8,782 nucleotides of DNA from Lachnospiraceae bacterium (GCA_900772675.1 CAAGRM010000092.1:1-8782), one strand, 5' to 3'. Positions 1 to 6,666 are shown, counted from the stretch's first letter. Numbers and translations are program-made. Notes: generated by a model not told the origin, from the letters alone.

Positions 1-346
1 AAACCATCGCCGCAAGTCCCGGCGGTGTCGCAGCCGCGCCGAGGCCAAACACATTGCAAATCATATTCATTCCCGCTGCCCGCAGCGCAGGATGGTCTTC
101 CGGCACTTCCGGAAACAGGAACTGCAGCACCGGCCCTATCCGTTTTACCATTCCATCAATCATACCTGCTTTCTTTGCGATTTCCATCAATCCGGCCCAG
201 AACCCTGTCACGCCAACCAGTGACACTGCCAGTACAACCGCCTCTCTCGAAGCCCGTATTACCCCTTCCGTCATCTCCGGCATTCGCCCCCGTATTGCAC
301 CATATGCGATGCCGAGAAGCAGCATGGAACTCCATAAAATATTCAT
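1..346 (-). CDS. spmA: Spore maturation protein A (SpmA), N-terminal 115 residues, truncated by window edge
   Basis: The minus-strand frame opens at an ATG at 346-344 and runs off position 1 without a stop. An AGGTG Shine-Dalgarno lies about 5 nt upstream. The overlapping ATG at 351 reads only two codons before TGA, so it is not the start. The product begins MNILWSSMLLLGIAYGA (first membrane segment), then a GRMPEMTEGVI amphipathic stretch, a second membrane segment (FWAGLMEIAKKAG), LFPEVPEDHPAL and NVFGLGAAATPPGLAAM. This order matches SpmA of Bacillus (FWxGLMKIAExSGL, LFPDIPxDHPA, FGLGNAATPLGxKAM), a membrane protein with a nucleoside-recognition/gate domain needed for full spore core dehydration. 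The family is about 180-200 residues, so about 60% is present; spmB would be expected just beyond position 1. One oddity is the family GLGNAATPLG motif, which reads GLGAAATPPG here. The call rests on residue similarity recalled from the family and is strong for the family, less so for conserved function. Confidence 0.85.
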   Translation of the reverse strand, partial: MNILWSSMLLLGIAYGAIRGRMPEMTEGVIRASREAVVLAVSLVGVTGFWAGLMEIAKKAGMIDGMVKRIGPVLQFLFPEVPEDHPALRAAGMNMICNVFGLGAAATPPGLAAMV

Positions 347-447
347 TGCATCACCTGATGATTGAAAAAGATCTTTATAAAAATATGCTGACTTTATATT
401 TTCCATGCTTCGAACAGCACCCTGTTATACCATATTCAGTCAAATTG

Positions 448-497
448 AAATACCGGGCAACACACAATTTTCATTCGGCGTGTATTGTCCGGTATTT
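448..497 (-). terminator. Probable terminator of the MATE gene
   Basis: A 17-position inverted repeat pairs 448-464 with 481-497, leaving a 16-nt loop. Read as drawn on the plus strand it has one G-U pair and one mismatch, with a continuous CCGG-containing core. It starts 13 nt after the MATE stop codon. On the minus strand the stem is preceded by an A-run and followed by a moderate T-rich tail (TATTTCAATTTG). On the plus strand the T-run is TTTTT, so it has the shape of a bidirectional terminator, although no plus-strand gene is evident. It separates the MATE transcript from spmA. Confidence 0.6.
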
Positions 498-509
498 TTC
501 ATTTAAAAA

Positions 510-1877
510 TCAGTTTCCTGCTTTCTCTTTTCTCATATACGGATTTCTCCACAGGGAAATCACAAGTTCCGCAGCCATAAAACACCAGATGATCGGTTCG
601 CACCAGATCACGGCGCTGTAGTGATAGCGTGGAATAAATACCATCGCAAAAATAATCTTTCCAAAAAGTTCAATAAAGCTCGACAGCAGCGGCAGAATTT
701 TTTCTCCGAGTGCCTGAAGTGCCAGTCGGCTGCAGTTGACAAGACCAAGTGCAAAGAAAAACGGAATCGCTACGCGGAGATAACGGGCTCCGTTTCCGAG
801 AACCGTCGGGTCGGATGAGCCCGAGATCAGGTGTACCAGGGTTGGTGCAAACGGAGTGACAAAAAGAATCAGCGCGGTAGTGACGCTGAAGCAGAACAGA
901 TAAGCATAGCGGATGCCTTTGTGCACACGCTCCCGGTTATCCGCACCACGATTTTGCGCAACGTAGGTGTTGACTGCCTGAGCCATGGAAGAAAGCGGCA
1001 TCATAGAGAAGGAAAACAGCTTTCTCGCAGCGGTATGTCCCGCAATTGTTTCATAGCCAAGGCTGTTGATGCCCGGCTGAAGGACAATCGAACCGACATA
1101 GATAATACTGCTCATGAATCCCATCGAAAATCCCTGTGCCAGAAGCTCCATGTACAGTCCGCGATCCGGTTCAAAATGACGTTTTTCCGGAAGCAGAATT
1201 TTTGCTTTGGTAACAATATAAATCAGGCAGAGCACGACGGAAATTCCCTGCGCAATCACGGTTGCAATTGCAGCACCGCGAACACCCATGCCGAAAGAAC
1301 GGATAAACAGCAAATCCAGTACAATGTTTACCAACGATGAAATAATCAGGAAAACAAGCGGCATAAAGCTGTTTCCGATTGCTCCCAACAGACCGGAGCA
1401 CAGGTTGTAGGCAAACATGACAAACAGAAAAACGGATAGAATTGAAATGTAGCTGTAGGATTCTTCGAGGATTTCTGCCGGTGTTTTCAGCAGCCGCAGC
1501 AGCGGATGCATGAAAATCGTTGCAAGAACGGTGACCACCAGTGTAACGGTAATACCAATAACGATACAGGATGCAACGGATTTTTTCATCCGTTCCGTCT
1601 CCTGCCTTCCAAAGCATCGCGCCGTGACGATCGCGAGCCCGTTTCCGACGCCGAACGTAAATCCGGTCATCATTTCATAGATCGACGAGCAAGCACCCAT
1701 AGCTGCAATCGACGAATCGCCGAGTGTATGGCCGACAATCAGTGTGTCCATCGTGTTGTAAATCTGCTGAAATACACGGGATGCCATGATCGGAAGTGCA
1801 AAAAGAAGCAGTGATTTCAGAATCGAGCCGTGAAGCAGATCAACCCGGGAACTCCGCTGGGTTTGTGACTGTGACAT
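510..1877 (-). CDS. MATE-family multidrug/cation efflux transporter
   Basis: This is a 455-residue polytopic membrane protein of typical MATE length (about 450), with two homologous six-helix halves. The N-terminal half has a short cytoplasmic head, then ILKSLLLFALPIMASRVFQQ (residues 19-38), the family-type NTMDTLIVGHTLG region (41-53), GVGNGLAIVTARCFG (76-90), and NIVLDLLFI followed by GVRGAAIATVIAQG (184-211), a typical MATE block. The C-terminal half starts near residue 240 and has VAQNRGADNRERVHKGIR (306-323), which resembles the half-repeat connecting loop. The start is supported by GGGAGG 9 nt upstream. MATE pumps export cationic drugs or metabolites in exchange for Na+ or H+; the substrate cannot be read from the sequence. 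The gene looks intact and sits alone between its own promoter (1916-1946) and a terminator hairpin (448-497). No adjacent regulator gene suggests drug-induced control. Confidence 0.93.
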   Translation of the reverse strand: MSQSQTQRSSRVDLLHGSILKSLLLFALPIMASRVFQQIYNTMDTLIVGHTLGDSSIAAMGACSSIYEMMTGFTFGVGNGLAIVTARCFGRQETERMKKSVASCIVIGITVTLVVTVLATIFMHPLLRLLKTPAEILEESYSYISILSVFLFVMFAYNLCSGLLGAIGNSFMPLVFLIISSLVNIVLDLLFIRSFGMGVRGAAIATVIAQGISVVLCLIYIVTKAKILLPEKRHFEPDRGLYMELLAQGFSMGFMSSIIYVGSIVLQPGINSLGYETIAGHTAARKLFSFSMMPLSSMAQAVNTYVAQNRGADNRERVHKGIRYAYLFCFSVTTALILFVTPFAPTLVHLISGSSDPTVLGNGARYLRVAIPFFFALGLVNCSRLALQALGEKILPLLSSFIELFGKIIFAMVFIPRYHYSAVIWCEPIIWCFMAAELVISLWRNPYMRKEKAGN

Positions 1878-1915
1878 AAAAAAATTTCCTCCCTCAAAAA
1901 TACTTCATTACGCCC

Positions 1916-1946
1916 ATTATAACAGACGGGAGGAGCTACCGGGCAA
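1916..1946 (-). promoter_or_regulatory. Candidate sigma-A promoter for the MATE gene
   Basis: On the minus strand a perfect TATAAT (1916-1921) is preceded by TGT, giving an extended -10 (TGnTATAAT). A partial -35, TTGCCC (1941-1946, 4 of 6 consensus bases), lies 19 nt upstream. The AT-rich stretch further upstream (about 1951-2010, with runs of A and T) could act like an UP element. The predicted start of transcription is near 1909, leaving a leader of about 30 nt before the MATE start codon. Confidence 0.6.
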
Positions 1947-2039
1947 GAAAAATGTCCAACTTTGAAAAAAAATATAATAATACAAAATTTTTACAGATTT
2001 TCATACTTCTTTCTCTCTTTCCTGCCCGCCGGCATATCG

Positions 2040-2885
2040 TTATTCTTTTCCCAGTAAATACTGATAAATATCTCTCTTCGTCACGCCACGGTCTTTTGCC
2101 ACGAGCTTCATCGCCTCTTTCCGCGCAATCCCCTGGTCTTCATACTGTTTCATATGTTCCTCAATCGAAATTTCCTCAAACGCAGCCTTCGCCTCGTCCT
2201 CAATTTCTTTCTGGCTTCTGCCTTCGATCACAAGAACACATTCGCCTTTCGGATCTTCCTGCTCGTAGCGTGTAATGGCATCTTCTATTGTGGTCTGCCA
2301 TGCCGTCTCATGTTTTTTCGTCAGTTCCCGACAGAGTGTCAGGCGGCGGTTGCCAAGGGTTTCCAGCAGTTCCCGCAGCGTTTTCAGCAGATGATGCGGC
2401 GCCTCGTACACGATCATGGTTCGTGTCTCGTTTTTCAGCCGCTCCAGCGCCAGCTTATGCTCTTTTTTATCCGGTGGAAGAAATGCTTCAAACACAAATC
2501 TTCTCGTCGAAAGTCCCGACAGCGTCAGTGCCGTCACGCACGCACACGCACCCGGCAGACTGGTCACTTCAATTCCCGCCTCATACGCCATTTTTACGAG
2601 TTCCTCTCCCGGATCGGAAATTCCCGGCGTTCCTGCATCCGTAATCAACGCAATGTTCGTTCCCGCCAGCAGCTTCTGCACCAGTTCGCGGCCCTTGTCG
2701 TATTTGTTGTATTCGTGATAGCTTGTCATCGGCGTGTGAATTTCAAAGTGATTCAGCAGCTTAATGCTGTTTCTCGTATCCTCCGCCGCGATCAGATCGA
2801 CCTCCTGCAGAATACGGATTGCACGGAAGGTCATATCCTCCAGATTTCCAATTGGTGTTGCACACAAATATAATTTCCCTGCCAT
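2040..2885 (-). CDS. rsmI: 16S rRNA (cytidine1402-2'-O)-methyltransferase RsmI
   Basis: The product is 281 residues, the usual RsmI length. RsmI uses S-adenosylmethionine to methylate the 2'-OH of C1402 in the decoding centre of 16S rRNA. Visible tetrapyrrole-methylase-fold motifs are ATPIGNLEDMTFRAI (9-23), IAAEDTRNS (32-40), LITDAGTPGISDPG (80-93) and the SAM-site LPGACACVTAL, followed by LSTRRFVFEAFLPP. The C-terminus has the small helical RsmI domain, including ARKEAMKLVAKDRGVTKRDI and ending YQYLLGKE. A longer frame extends upstream to 3071, but the 62 extra residues resemble nothing in the family. MAGKLYLCATPIG is the normal N-terminus and has AGAGGA about 6-8 nt upstream, so the start at 2885 is chosen. 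It lies 121 nt after the tRNA methyltransferase gene with no terminator between them, so co-transcription is likely. RsmI also follows the YabB-type methyltransferase in Bacillus (yabB-yazA-yabC). Confidence 0.95.
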   Translation of the reverse strand: MAGKLYLCATPIGNLEDMTFRAIRILQEVDLIAAEDTRNSIKLLNHFEIHTPMTSYHEYNKYDKGRELVQKLLAGTNIALITDAGTPGISDPGEELVKMAYEAGIEVTSLPGACACVTALTLSGLSTRRFVFEAFLPPDKKEHKLALERLKNETRTMIVYEAPHHLLKTLRELLETLGNRRLTLCRELTKKHETAWQTTIEDAITRYEQEDPKGECVLVIEGRSQKEIEDEAKAAFEEISIEEHMKQYEDQGIARKEAMKLVAKDRGVTKRDIYQYLLGKE

Positions 2886-2897
2886 ATTGATTCCTCT

Positions 2898-2918
2898 TTG
2901 CCAGATCTTTTCCGGCAA
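2898..2918 (-). other. Small hairpin just upstream of the rsmI ribosome binding site
   Basis: TTGCC (2898-2902) and GGCAA (2914-2918) form a 5-bp perfect stem. It could extend by one pair beyond a single mismatch, with an A-rich loop on the minus strand. The stem ends just before the AGAGGA Shine-Dalgarno of rsmI. It has no T-run, so it is not a terminator. It might influence translation or RNA stability, but its size is compatible with chance. Confidence 0.25.
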
Positions 2919-3006
2919 TTTTCTTTCTATTTCAAAACTCCTGCAATTTCTGTCCCCAAGTGTCCTATTTACATAACGATGTATTAGAGCGTGTCTGTAC
3001 TGGTTT

Positions 3007-3756
3007 CTACCTTCCATCACCGTACAATTCCCGGATATCCCTTGTATACACGCCCGGTGTCTCATACACAATCAACGGCTTCTCCACGGTAATTCTCGGA
3101 TTCCCGCCCTTCATCGCCTCAATCAGTACCATATTCGGCTCTTTATCTACAAAGGGATACACCAGCTGCATTCTTTTGGGTTCCAGATGATACTTTTTCA
3201 GCGTTGAAAAAATTTCTGCCAGCCGGAATGGCCGATGCACCAGATAGAACCGTCCTTTTGTTTTCAAAACCGCCGATGCTTCTTTTGCAATATCATCAAA
3301 CGAGCACAGCACCTCATGCCGCGCAATCGTTTTCGCCTCGAGCGCATTCGTCAGCCCGTGCAGTCCTGTCATATACGGCGGATTGCACGTTACCACATCA
3401 AATACTTCTTTTCCAAACTGCTGCGATGCCGTCTTCACATCTCCCCGGAAAATCTCAACTTCATTTTCCAGATGATTATACCTCACACTCCGCTGCGCCA
3501 TCTCGGCGCTGTATTCCTGAATTTCCAGCCCGGAAAAATGCTCACCGTTTGTCTTTGCTTTCAAAAGAATCGGTACAATTCCCGATCCTGTGCAGAAATC
3601 CATCGCACACTCCCCGCGCTTCACCTTCGCGTAGGAGGCCAGCAGCACTGCATCGATTCCGTAGCAGAAAAGGGATGGATTCTGTATCATCCAGTAACCG
3701 TTCTGCAGATCATCGAGCCGCTCTCCCGGCTTCAAAAATTCTTCTCTGTTTTCCAT
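3007..3756 (-). CDS. tRNA1(Val) (adenine37-N6)-methyltransferase-like protein (TrmN6/YfiC/YabB family)
   Basis: This is a 249-residue class I SAM-dependent methyltransferase. The N-terminus has ERLDDLQNGYWMIQNP and FCYGIDAVLLASYA (12-42), the signature of the TrmN6/YabB group. Motif I is DFCTGSGIVPILL (53-65), the acidic SAM-ribose ligand is in LEIQ (E78), and the catalytic NPPY is at 125-128, as in N6-adenine methyltransferases. The family methylates A37 of tRNA1(Val) in E. coli; the target here is inferred. Two starts are possible: ATG at 3756 (GAGGAAGGA just upstream) and an in-frame ATG at 3816 (AAGGA upstream), which would add 20 residues rich in A, E, F and G. The shorter form is preferred because MENREEFLKPGERLDDLQ matches the usual family N-terminus. 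The gene has its own promoter (3897-3925) with a leader of about 130 nt and probably continues into rsmI. It matches Bacillus yabB in position. Confidence 0.9.
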   Translation of the reverse strand: MENREEFLKPGERLDDLQNGYWMIQNPSLFCYGIDAVLLASYAKVKRGECAMDFCTGSGIVPILLKAKTNGEHFSGLEIQEYSAEMAQRSVRYNHLENEVEIFRGDVKTASQQFGKEVFDVVTCNPPYMTGLHGLTNALEAKTIARHEVLCSFDDIAKEASAVLKTKGRFYLVHRPFRLAEIFSTLKKYHLEPKRMQLVYPFVDKEPNMVLIEAMKGGNPRITVEKPLIVYETPGVYTRDIRELYGDGR

Positions 3757-3896
3757 AAATCCTTCCTCTTTTTCTGCTCCGGCGAAAAAAGTCTCCGTCG
3801 CTGCAGATCTTCCCATCTTCTATCCTTTTCGCATGCAAAATGGTAGTATCAAAACAACCTGCTTTGCCTATTGGATGCCTCACTTCTCTGTGTTCC

Positions 3897-3925
3897 AGTA
3901 TACCAGATTTCCCTGTTTTTGTCAT
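3897..3925 (-). promoter_or_regulatory. Strong candidate sigma-A promoter for the tRNA methyltransferase-rsmI unit
   Basis: On the minus strand, ATGACA (3920-3925, 5 of 6 matches to TTGACA) and TATACT (3897-3902, 5 of 6 matches to TATAAT) are separated by exactly 17 nt. It lies 26 nt past the end of the ricT terminator T-run, which fits a new transcription unit. Transcription would start near 3890, giving a leader of about 130 nt to the preferred start at 3756, or about 75 nt to the alternative start at 3816. Confidence 0.72.
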
Positions 3926-3951
3926 TTGCTTCCGCAACGCATCTCTCATAT

Positions 3952-3991
3952 AAAAAAAGCCTGTGCACCACAGATTTCGTGTGAGCACAGG
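3952..3991 (-). terminator. Rho-independent terminator after ricT
   Basis: On the minus strand, CCTGTGC pairs perfectly with GCACAGG. A small internal loop and a further CACA/TGTG stem follow, closed by a CGAAATC loop, and the hairpin leads directly into seven T residues (3952-3958 as A on the plus strand). It begins 18 nt after the ricT stop. It is a textbook intrinsic terminator and marks the end of the guanylate-kinase-like/holB/ricT unit. Confidence 0.92.
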
Positions 3992-4009
3992 ACTTTCATC
4001 AGCTTTTTC

Positions 4010-4912
4010 TTATTCCGGCTGTTTTGCCTCTTCCAAAGAAGCCTGCTCGCCGGAAATATTTCTGTCTTTTTTCTTTTCTTTCCCTTTTTCTTTCTTATGC
4101 TTCGGCTTAAACTTGAGTTCCTCTACCGGGTATTCCCGCAGCTCCTTCTCGTCGTTTACATCAACCAGCACTTTCACAAGCTGGCGAAGCACATTTACGC
4201 TGGACACCTCACCCTTCATGCCGTCCGGCATCGTCACAATGTCGCCGATACCCGGCAGCTTGCGGTTCAGGTATTCATACGTTTCCTGCTCATTTTTCAG
4301 GCAGCACATCAGTCGTCCGCAGACACCTGATATTTTGGTCGGATTCAGGGACAGATTCTGCTCCTTCGCCATCTTGATCGAAACCGGCGCAAACTCCGAC
4401 AGATAGGTATGACAGCAGAGCGGCCTTCCGCAGATTCCGATTCCGCCAAGAATTTTCGTCTCATCGCGGACACCGATCTGACGAAGCTCAATTCTCGTCT
4501 TAAACACCGCAGCCAGATCCTTTACCAGCTCACGGAAATCGATTCTTCCGTCAGCAGTAAAGTAGAACAGCATTTTGTTATTATCAAACGTATACTCTGC
4601 ATCGATCAGCTTCATTTCCAGGTTGTGCGCCCGAATCTTCTTCTGGCAGATTTCAAATGCTTCTTTTTCTTTCTCGCGGTTGTTTTCCTCTCTCGCATCA
4701 TCCTTCGGCGTTGCGATACGGATCACCTCTTTGAGCGGCTGAACCACCTTCGAATCATCGACCTCTTTTGGTCCCAGCACGACAAATCCATATTCCACTC
4801 CACGCGCCGTCTCTACGATGACATGGTCGCCCACGCAGACATCCAGATCTCGCGGCGAGAAATAATATACTTTTCCTACGTTTCGAAAACGTACTCCTAT
4901 AATTGTTATCAT
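4010..4912 (-). CDS. ricT: PSP1-domain protein RicT (YaaT), regulatory iron-sulfur complex component
   Basis: The product is 300 residues. The N-terminus, IIGVRFRNVGKVYYFSP, is typical of RicT/YaaT. The PSP1 C-terminal domain includes NNKMLFYFTADGRIDFRELV (111-130) and TRIELRQIGVRDE (139-151), and GIGICGRPLCC (157-167) plus GVCGRLMCC (196-204) supply six cysteines: C161, C166, C167, C198, C203 and C204. In Bacillus, RicT forms a complex with RicA and RicF that binds [4Fe-4S] clusters, assists RNase Y-dependent mRNA maturation, and affects sporulation and competence. RicA and RicF are not encoded in this window. The C-terminus (about 268-300) is a lysine/glutamate-rich, low-complexity tail after the family domain. 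The gene starts 4 nt after the holB stop, with its AAGGA Shine-Dalgarno inside the end of holB, so the two are translationally adjacent in one operon. It ends just before a strong terminator. Confidence 0.93.
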   Translation of the reverse strand: MITIIGVRFRNVGKVYYFSPRDLDVCVGDHVIVETARGVEYGFVVLGPKEVDDSKVVQPLKEVIRIATPKDDAREENNREKEKEAFEICQKKIRAHNLEMKLIDAEYTFDNNKMLFYFTADGRIDFRELVKDLAAVFKTRIELRQIGVRDETKILGGIGICGRPLCCHTYLSEFAPVSIKMAKEQNLSLNPTKISGVCGRLMCCLKNEQETYEYLNRKLPGIGDIVTMPDGMKGEVSSVNVLRQLVKVLVDVNDEKELREYPVEELKFKPKHKKEKGKEKKKDRNISGEQASLEEAKQPE

Positions 4913-4916
4913 GTTA

Positions 4917-5906
4917 TTAATTTTCCTTCATTGTCAGGAACATAAGCTCCATGGTTAAATCAAAGTTCACATTCGCATTCAGACGGGTTCTTGCCTTCTG
5001 AATCGACTCTATAATCTTCTCCAGGCCTTCGTATGAGCTTTTATTTGCCCTCGCACGGATTCCGTTCAGCTCCTGCTTGAACACAAGGGCATCTACCTCT
5101 TTTGTCGCCTTGAACAGCAGAACATCGCGGAACCATAAAGAAAAGATATCAAAGTAATCGTCGATATTGTCTTTTTCCGCCGTCAGCTTTTTGATCGTTT
5201 CCATGATCTCATGCAGCGGCATGCTGTCAACATATTTTACAATCCGCAGTGCCTGTTCCAGCGTCTCCTCATACTCCGGAGAACGGGCAATCCGCTCTGC
5301 TTTTCCGATGTTTCCCTGTGCAAGAGAGGCATCGACTTCTGCCTGGTAATCCGGCACATGCATTTCATTCATCAGATAATCTTTCACAAGCTGGTCTCCC
5401 ACCGGTTTTAAATTCAACTGTACGCAACGTGACAAAATTGTCGGAAGCAATGCGTCCGGATTGTCTGCCAGAAGCAGGATAACCGCGTATGCCGGCGGCT
5501 CTTCTATTGTTTTCAGCAGTGCGTTCTGTGCCTGAAGCGTCAGCTTCTGCGCCTCGTCGATCACATAAATCTTATACGGACTGCTGTATGGTTTGATCAT
5601 CACATCGTTGATCAGCTGCTCACGGATTTCATCAATGCTGATGGTATTTGGCTTTTCATGCGTCACATAAATGATATCCGGGTGATTTTTGTTCTGCGCT
5701 TTTTTGCAGGATGCGCACTCCATACAGGGCTCAACCCCGTGTTTCTCACACTGAAGCGTCATAGCAAACAAAGAAGCCATCATTTTCTTTCCTGATCCAC
5801 TCTCTCCGCCAAAAAGATAAGCATGAGATACCTTATTCATCGAAATGGCATTCTGTAAATGCGTTATGATTTCCTGATGTCCTACAACCTTCTGAAAACC
5901 CTGCAT
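4917..5906 (-). CDS. holB: DNA polymerase III subunit delta' (clamp loader)
   Basis: This 329-residue AAA+ protein helps load the beta sliding clamp during replication. It begins GFQKVVGHQEIITHLQNAI, then SHAYLFGGESGSGKK with an intact Walker A (33-40). A zinc-binding set of four cysteines follows (C53, C61, C64, C67; C-x7-C-x2-C-x2-C). Walker B is YVIDEAQKLT (D117, E118), followed by NALLKTIEEPP (128-138) and the SRC motif (159-161) characteristic of clamp-loader subunits. The C-terminal helical domain continues to residue 329. Retained ATP-site residues contrast with E. coli delta', whose P-loop is non-functional; whether this protein binds ATP is inference. The start at 5906 is supported by AGGGGGTGA 5-7 nt upstream. 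It lies 97 nt after the guanylate-kinase-like gene and 4 nt before ricT. The holB-ricT pair is widely conserved in Firmicutes. Confidence 0.94.
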   Translation of the reverse strand: MQGFQKVVGHQEIITHLQNAISMNKVSHAYLFGGESGSGKKMMASLFAMTLQCEKHGVEPCMECASCKKAQNKNHPDIIYVTHEKPNTISIDEIREQLINDVMIKPYSSPYKIYVIDEAQKLTLQAQNALLKTIEEPPAYAVILLLADNPDALLPTILSRCVQLNLKPVGDQLVKDYLMNEMHVPDYQAEVDASLAQGNIGKAERIARSPEYEETLEQALRIVKYVDSMPLHEIMETIKKLTAEKDNIDDYFDIFSLWFRDVLLFKATKEVDALVFKQELNGIRARANKSSYEGLEKIIESIQKARTRLNANVNFDLTMELMFLTMKEN

Positions 5907-5997
5907 AAAATCACCCCCTGAAGTTCTGTCGTATTCCTATTGCCCACAGTGTACCACGAAAAGACGCCTTCGCATTTTTCCGTTTAATGCTGTTCAT

Positions 5998-6006
5998 AGT
6001 ATATCA
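5998..6006 (-). promoter_or_regulatory. Possible extended -10 promoter for holB-ricT
   Basis: The minus strand reads TGATATACT: an extended -10 whose TGA is the stop codon of the upstream guanylate-kinase-like gene. No convincing -35 is seen at 16-18 nt. A second weaker candidate, TGGTACACT, lies at 5948-5956. Either could give holB-ricT partly independent expression. Since the 97-bp gap holds no terminator, read-through from the upstream gene is also expected. Confidence 0.25.
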
Positions 6007-6600
6007 TATTTCCTTCTGTTGTTCCACAAAATTCTGAATTTCGGAAAAACAAGCTTCCGGTGTAGCATTATTGGAAAATCTGCGGACAATTCCGGCTTCC
6101 GCAATCTTCTCCTCCGTAAAATCCTCGCAGTCCGCCAGGAATCTCCGGCACATCTCCGCGTATTTCGGCTCCTGCTGTTTTCTTTCCCGTTCCAGTGCCC
6201 GCGCAAGCCGCAGCCCGTCGTCCACTTCGACATAAAGTGGGACCATCACCTTTTCCCCGAAATACGTCTTCAGTTTTTGATACGATTCCAGTGTCCCGAT
6301 CCCGAGATAATCGTGCTTTGCAACATCAATCTGCCCGTCATCCGCCGTAAAATAATACCACGGTCCCAGCACGGTCGGATACATCCGTTCCTCAATGATT
6401 TTTCCAGCCTCCCGGAGCCTGGAAAGCCGTTGTTCATCCACAAAGAAATACTCTCTTCCGTTCTGCTCCCCGCTCCGGATCGGCCGCGTCGTATACAATA
6501 CAAACCGTTTTAAAGCAAGCTTCGGTTCCTTGAGCAGATGCTCATAAATATGATCTTTACCGGATGCACTTTTTCCCATCAGATAGTAGATTTTTCCCAT
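6004..6600 (-). CDS. Divergent guanylate kinase-like nucleotide kinase
   Basis: The product is 198 residues, close to the usual 200-210 of bacterial guanylate kinase. It opens MGKIYYLMGKSASGKD, a P-loop at residues 9-15. The GMP-binding segment is preserved as YTTRPIRSGEQNGREYFFVD (36-55; R39, R42, Y51), followed by an acidic residue in KIIEERMY (E70/E71). A lid-like segment, ALERERKQQEPKYAEM, is rich in Arg and Lys. Differences from canonical Gmk are clear. The usual G-x-x-Y-G-T block is replaced by GPWYYFTADDGQID, and the DIDWQG-type stretch by HDYLGIGTLESY. It may be a paralogue with altered substrate or regulation; classical Gmk would then be encoded elsewhere. GGGAG lies about 9 nt upstream of the ATG at 6600. 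It precedes holB with no terminator between them. Family assignment is strong; conversion of GMP to GDP is not assured. Confidence 0.82.
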   Translation of the reverse strand: MGKIYYLMGKSASGKDHIYEHLLKEPKLALKRFVLYTTRPIRSGEQNGREYFFVDEQRLSRLREAGKIIEERMYPTVLGPWYYFTADDGQIDVAKHDYLGIGTLESYQKLKTYFGEKVMVPLYVEVDDGLRLARALERERKQQEPKYAEMCRRFLADCEDFTEEKIAEAGIVRRFSNNATPEACFSEIQNFVEQQKEI

Positions 6601-6636
6601 TTTTAATCTCCCAATTTTTATAACTGTTCAGAGTCC

Positions 6637-6666
6637 CCTCTCGATTTCGCTTCGCTACCTCTCGAT
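6637..6666. repeat. Nine-bp direct repeat in the 6601-6767 intergenic region
   Basis: CCTCTCGAT occurs at 6637-6645 and again at 6658-6666, a 21-bp period of two helical turns. Between the copies is TTCGCTTCGCTA, which itself repeats TTCGC. On the minus strand the copies read ATCGAGAGG and lie about 36-65 nt upstream of the guanylate-kinase-like start. The period suits a pair of binding sites on one DNA face. It could equally be part of a dispersed intergenic repeat or a structured leader. Confidence 0.4.

Noticed and set aside
25..621. A 198-codon plus-strand open frame
   Set aside because: It spans antisense spmA, the intergenic hairpin and the end of the MATE gene, which are explained on the other strand. 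Its composition is typical of an antisense shadow.
1963..1978. Plus-strand TATAAT in the AT-rich stretch after an A-run
   Set aside because: No plus-strand gene follows and the region is simply AT-rich; more likely an upstream element of the minus-strand MATE promoter.
1995..2039. Terminator after rsmI (TGCC-GGCG-GGCA)
   Set aside because: The stem has only 4 bp and is followed by purines, not a T-run. No convincing terminator was found before the MATE promoter.
2886..3071. 62-residue N-terminal extension of RsmI
   Set aside because: It does not resemble the family, overlaps the end of the methyltransferase gene, and a good Shine-Dalgarno precedes MAGKLYLCATPIG.
6617..6622. TATAAA as a -10 for the guanylate-kinase-like gene
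   Set aside because: Transcription would start about at the Shine-Dalgarno, leaving no leader, and no -35 is visible at the right distance.
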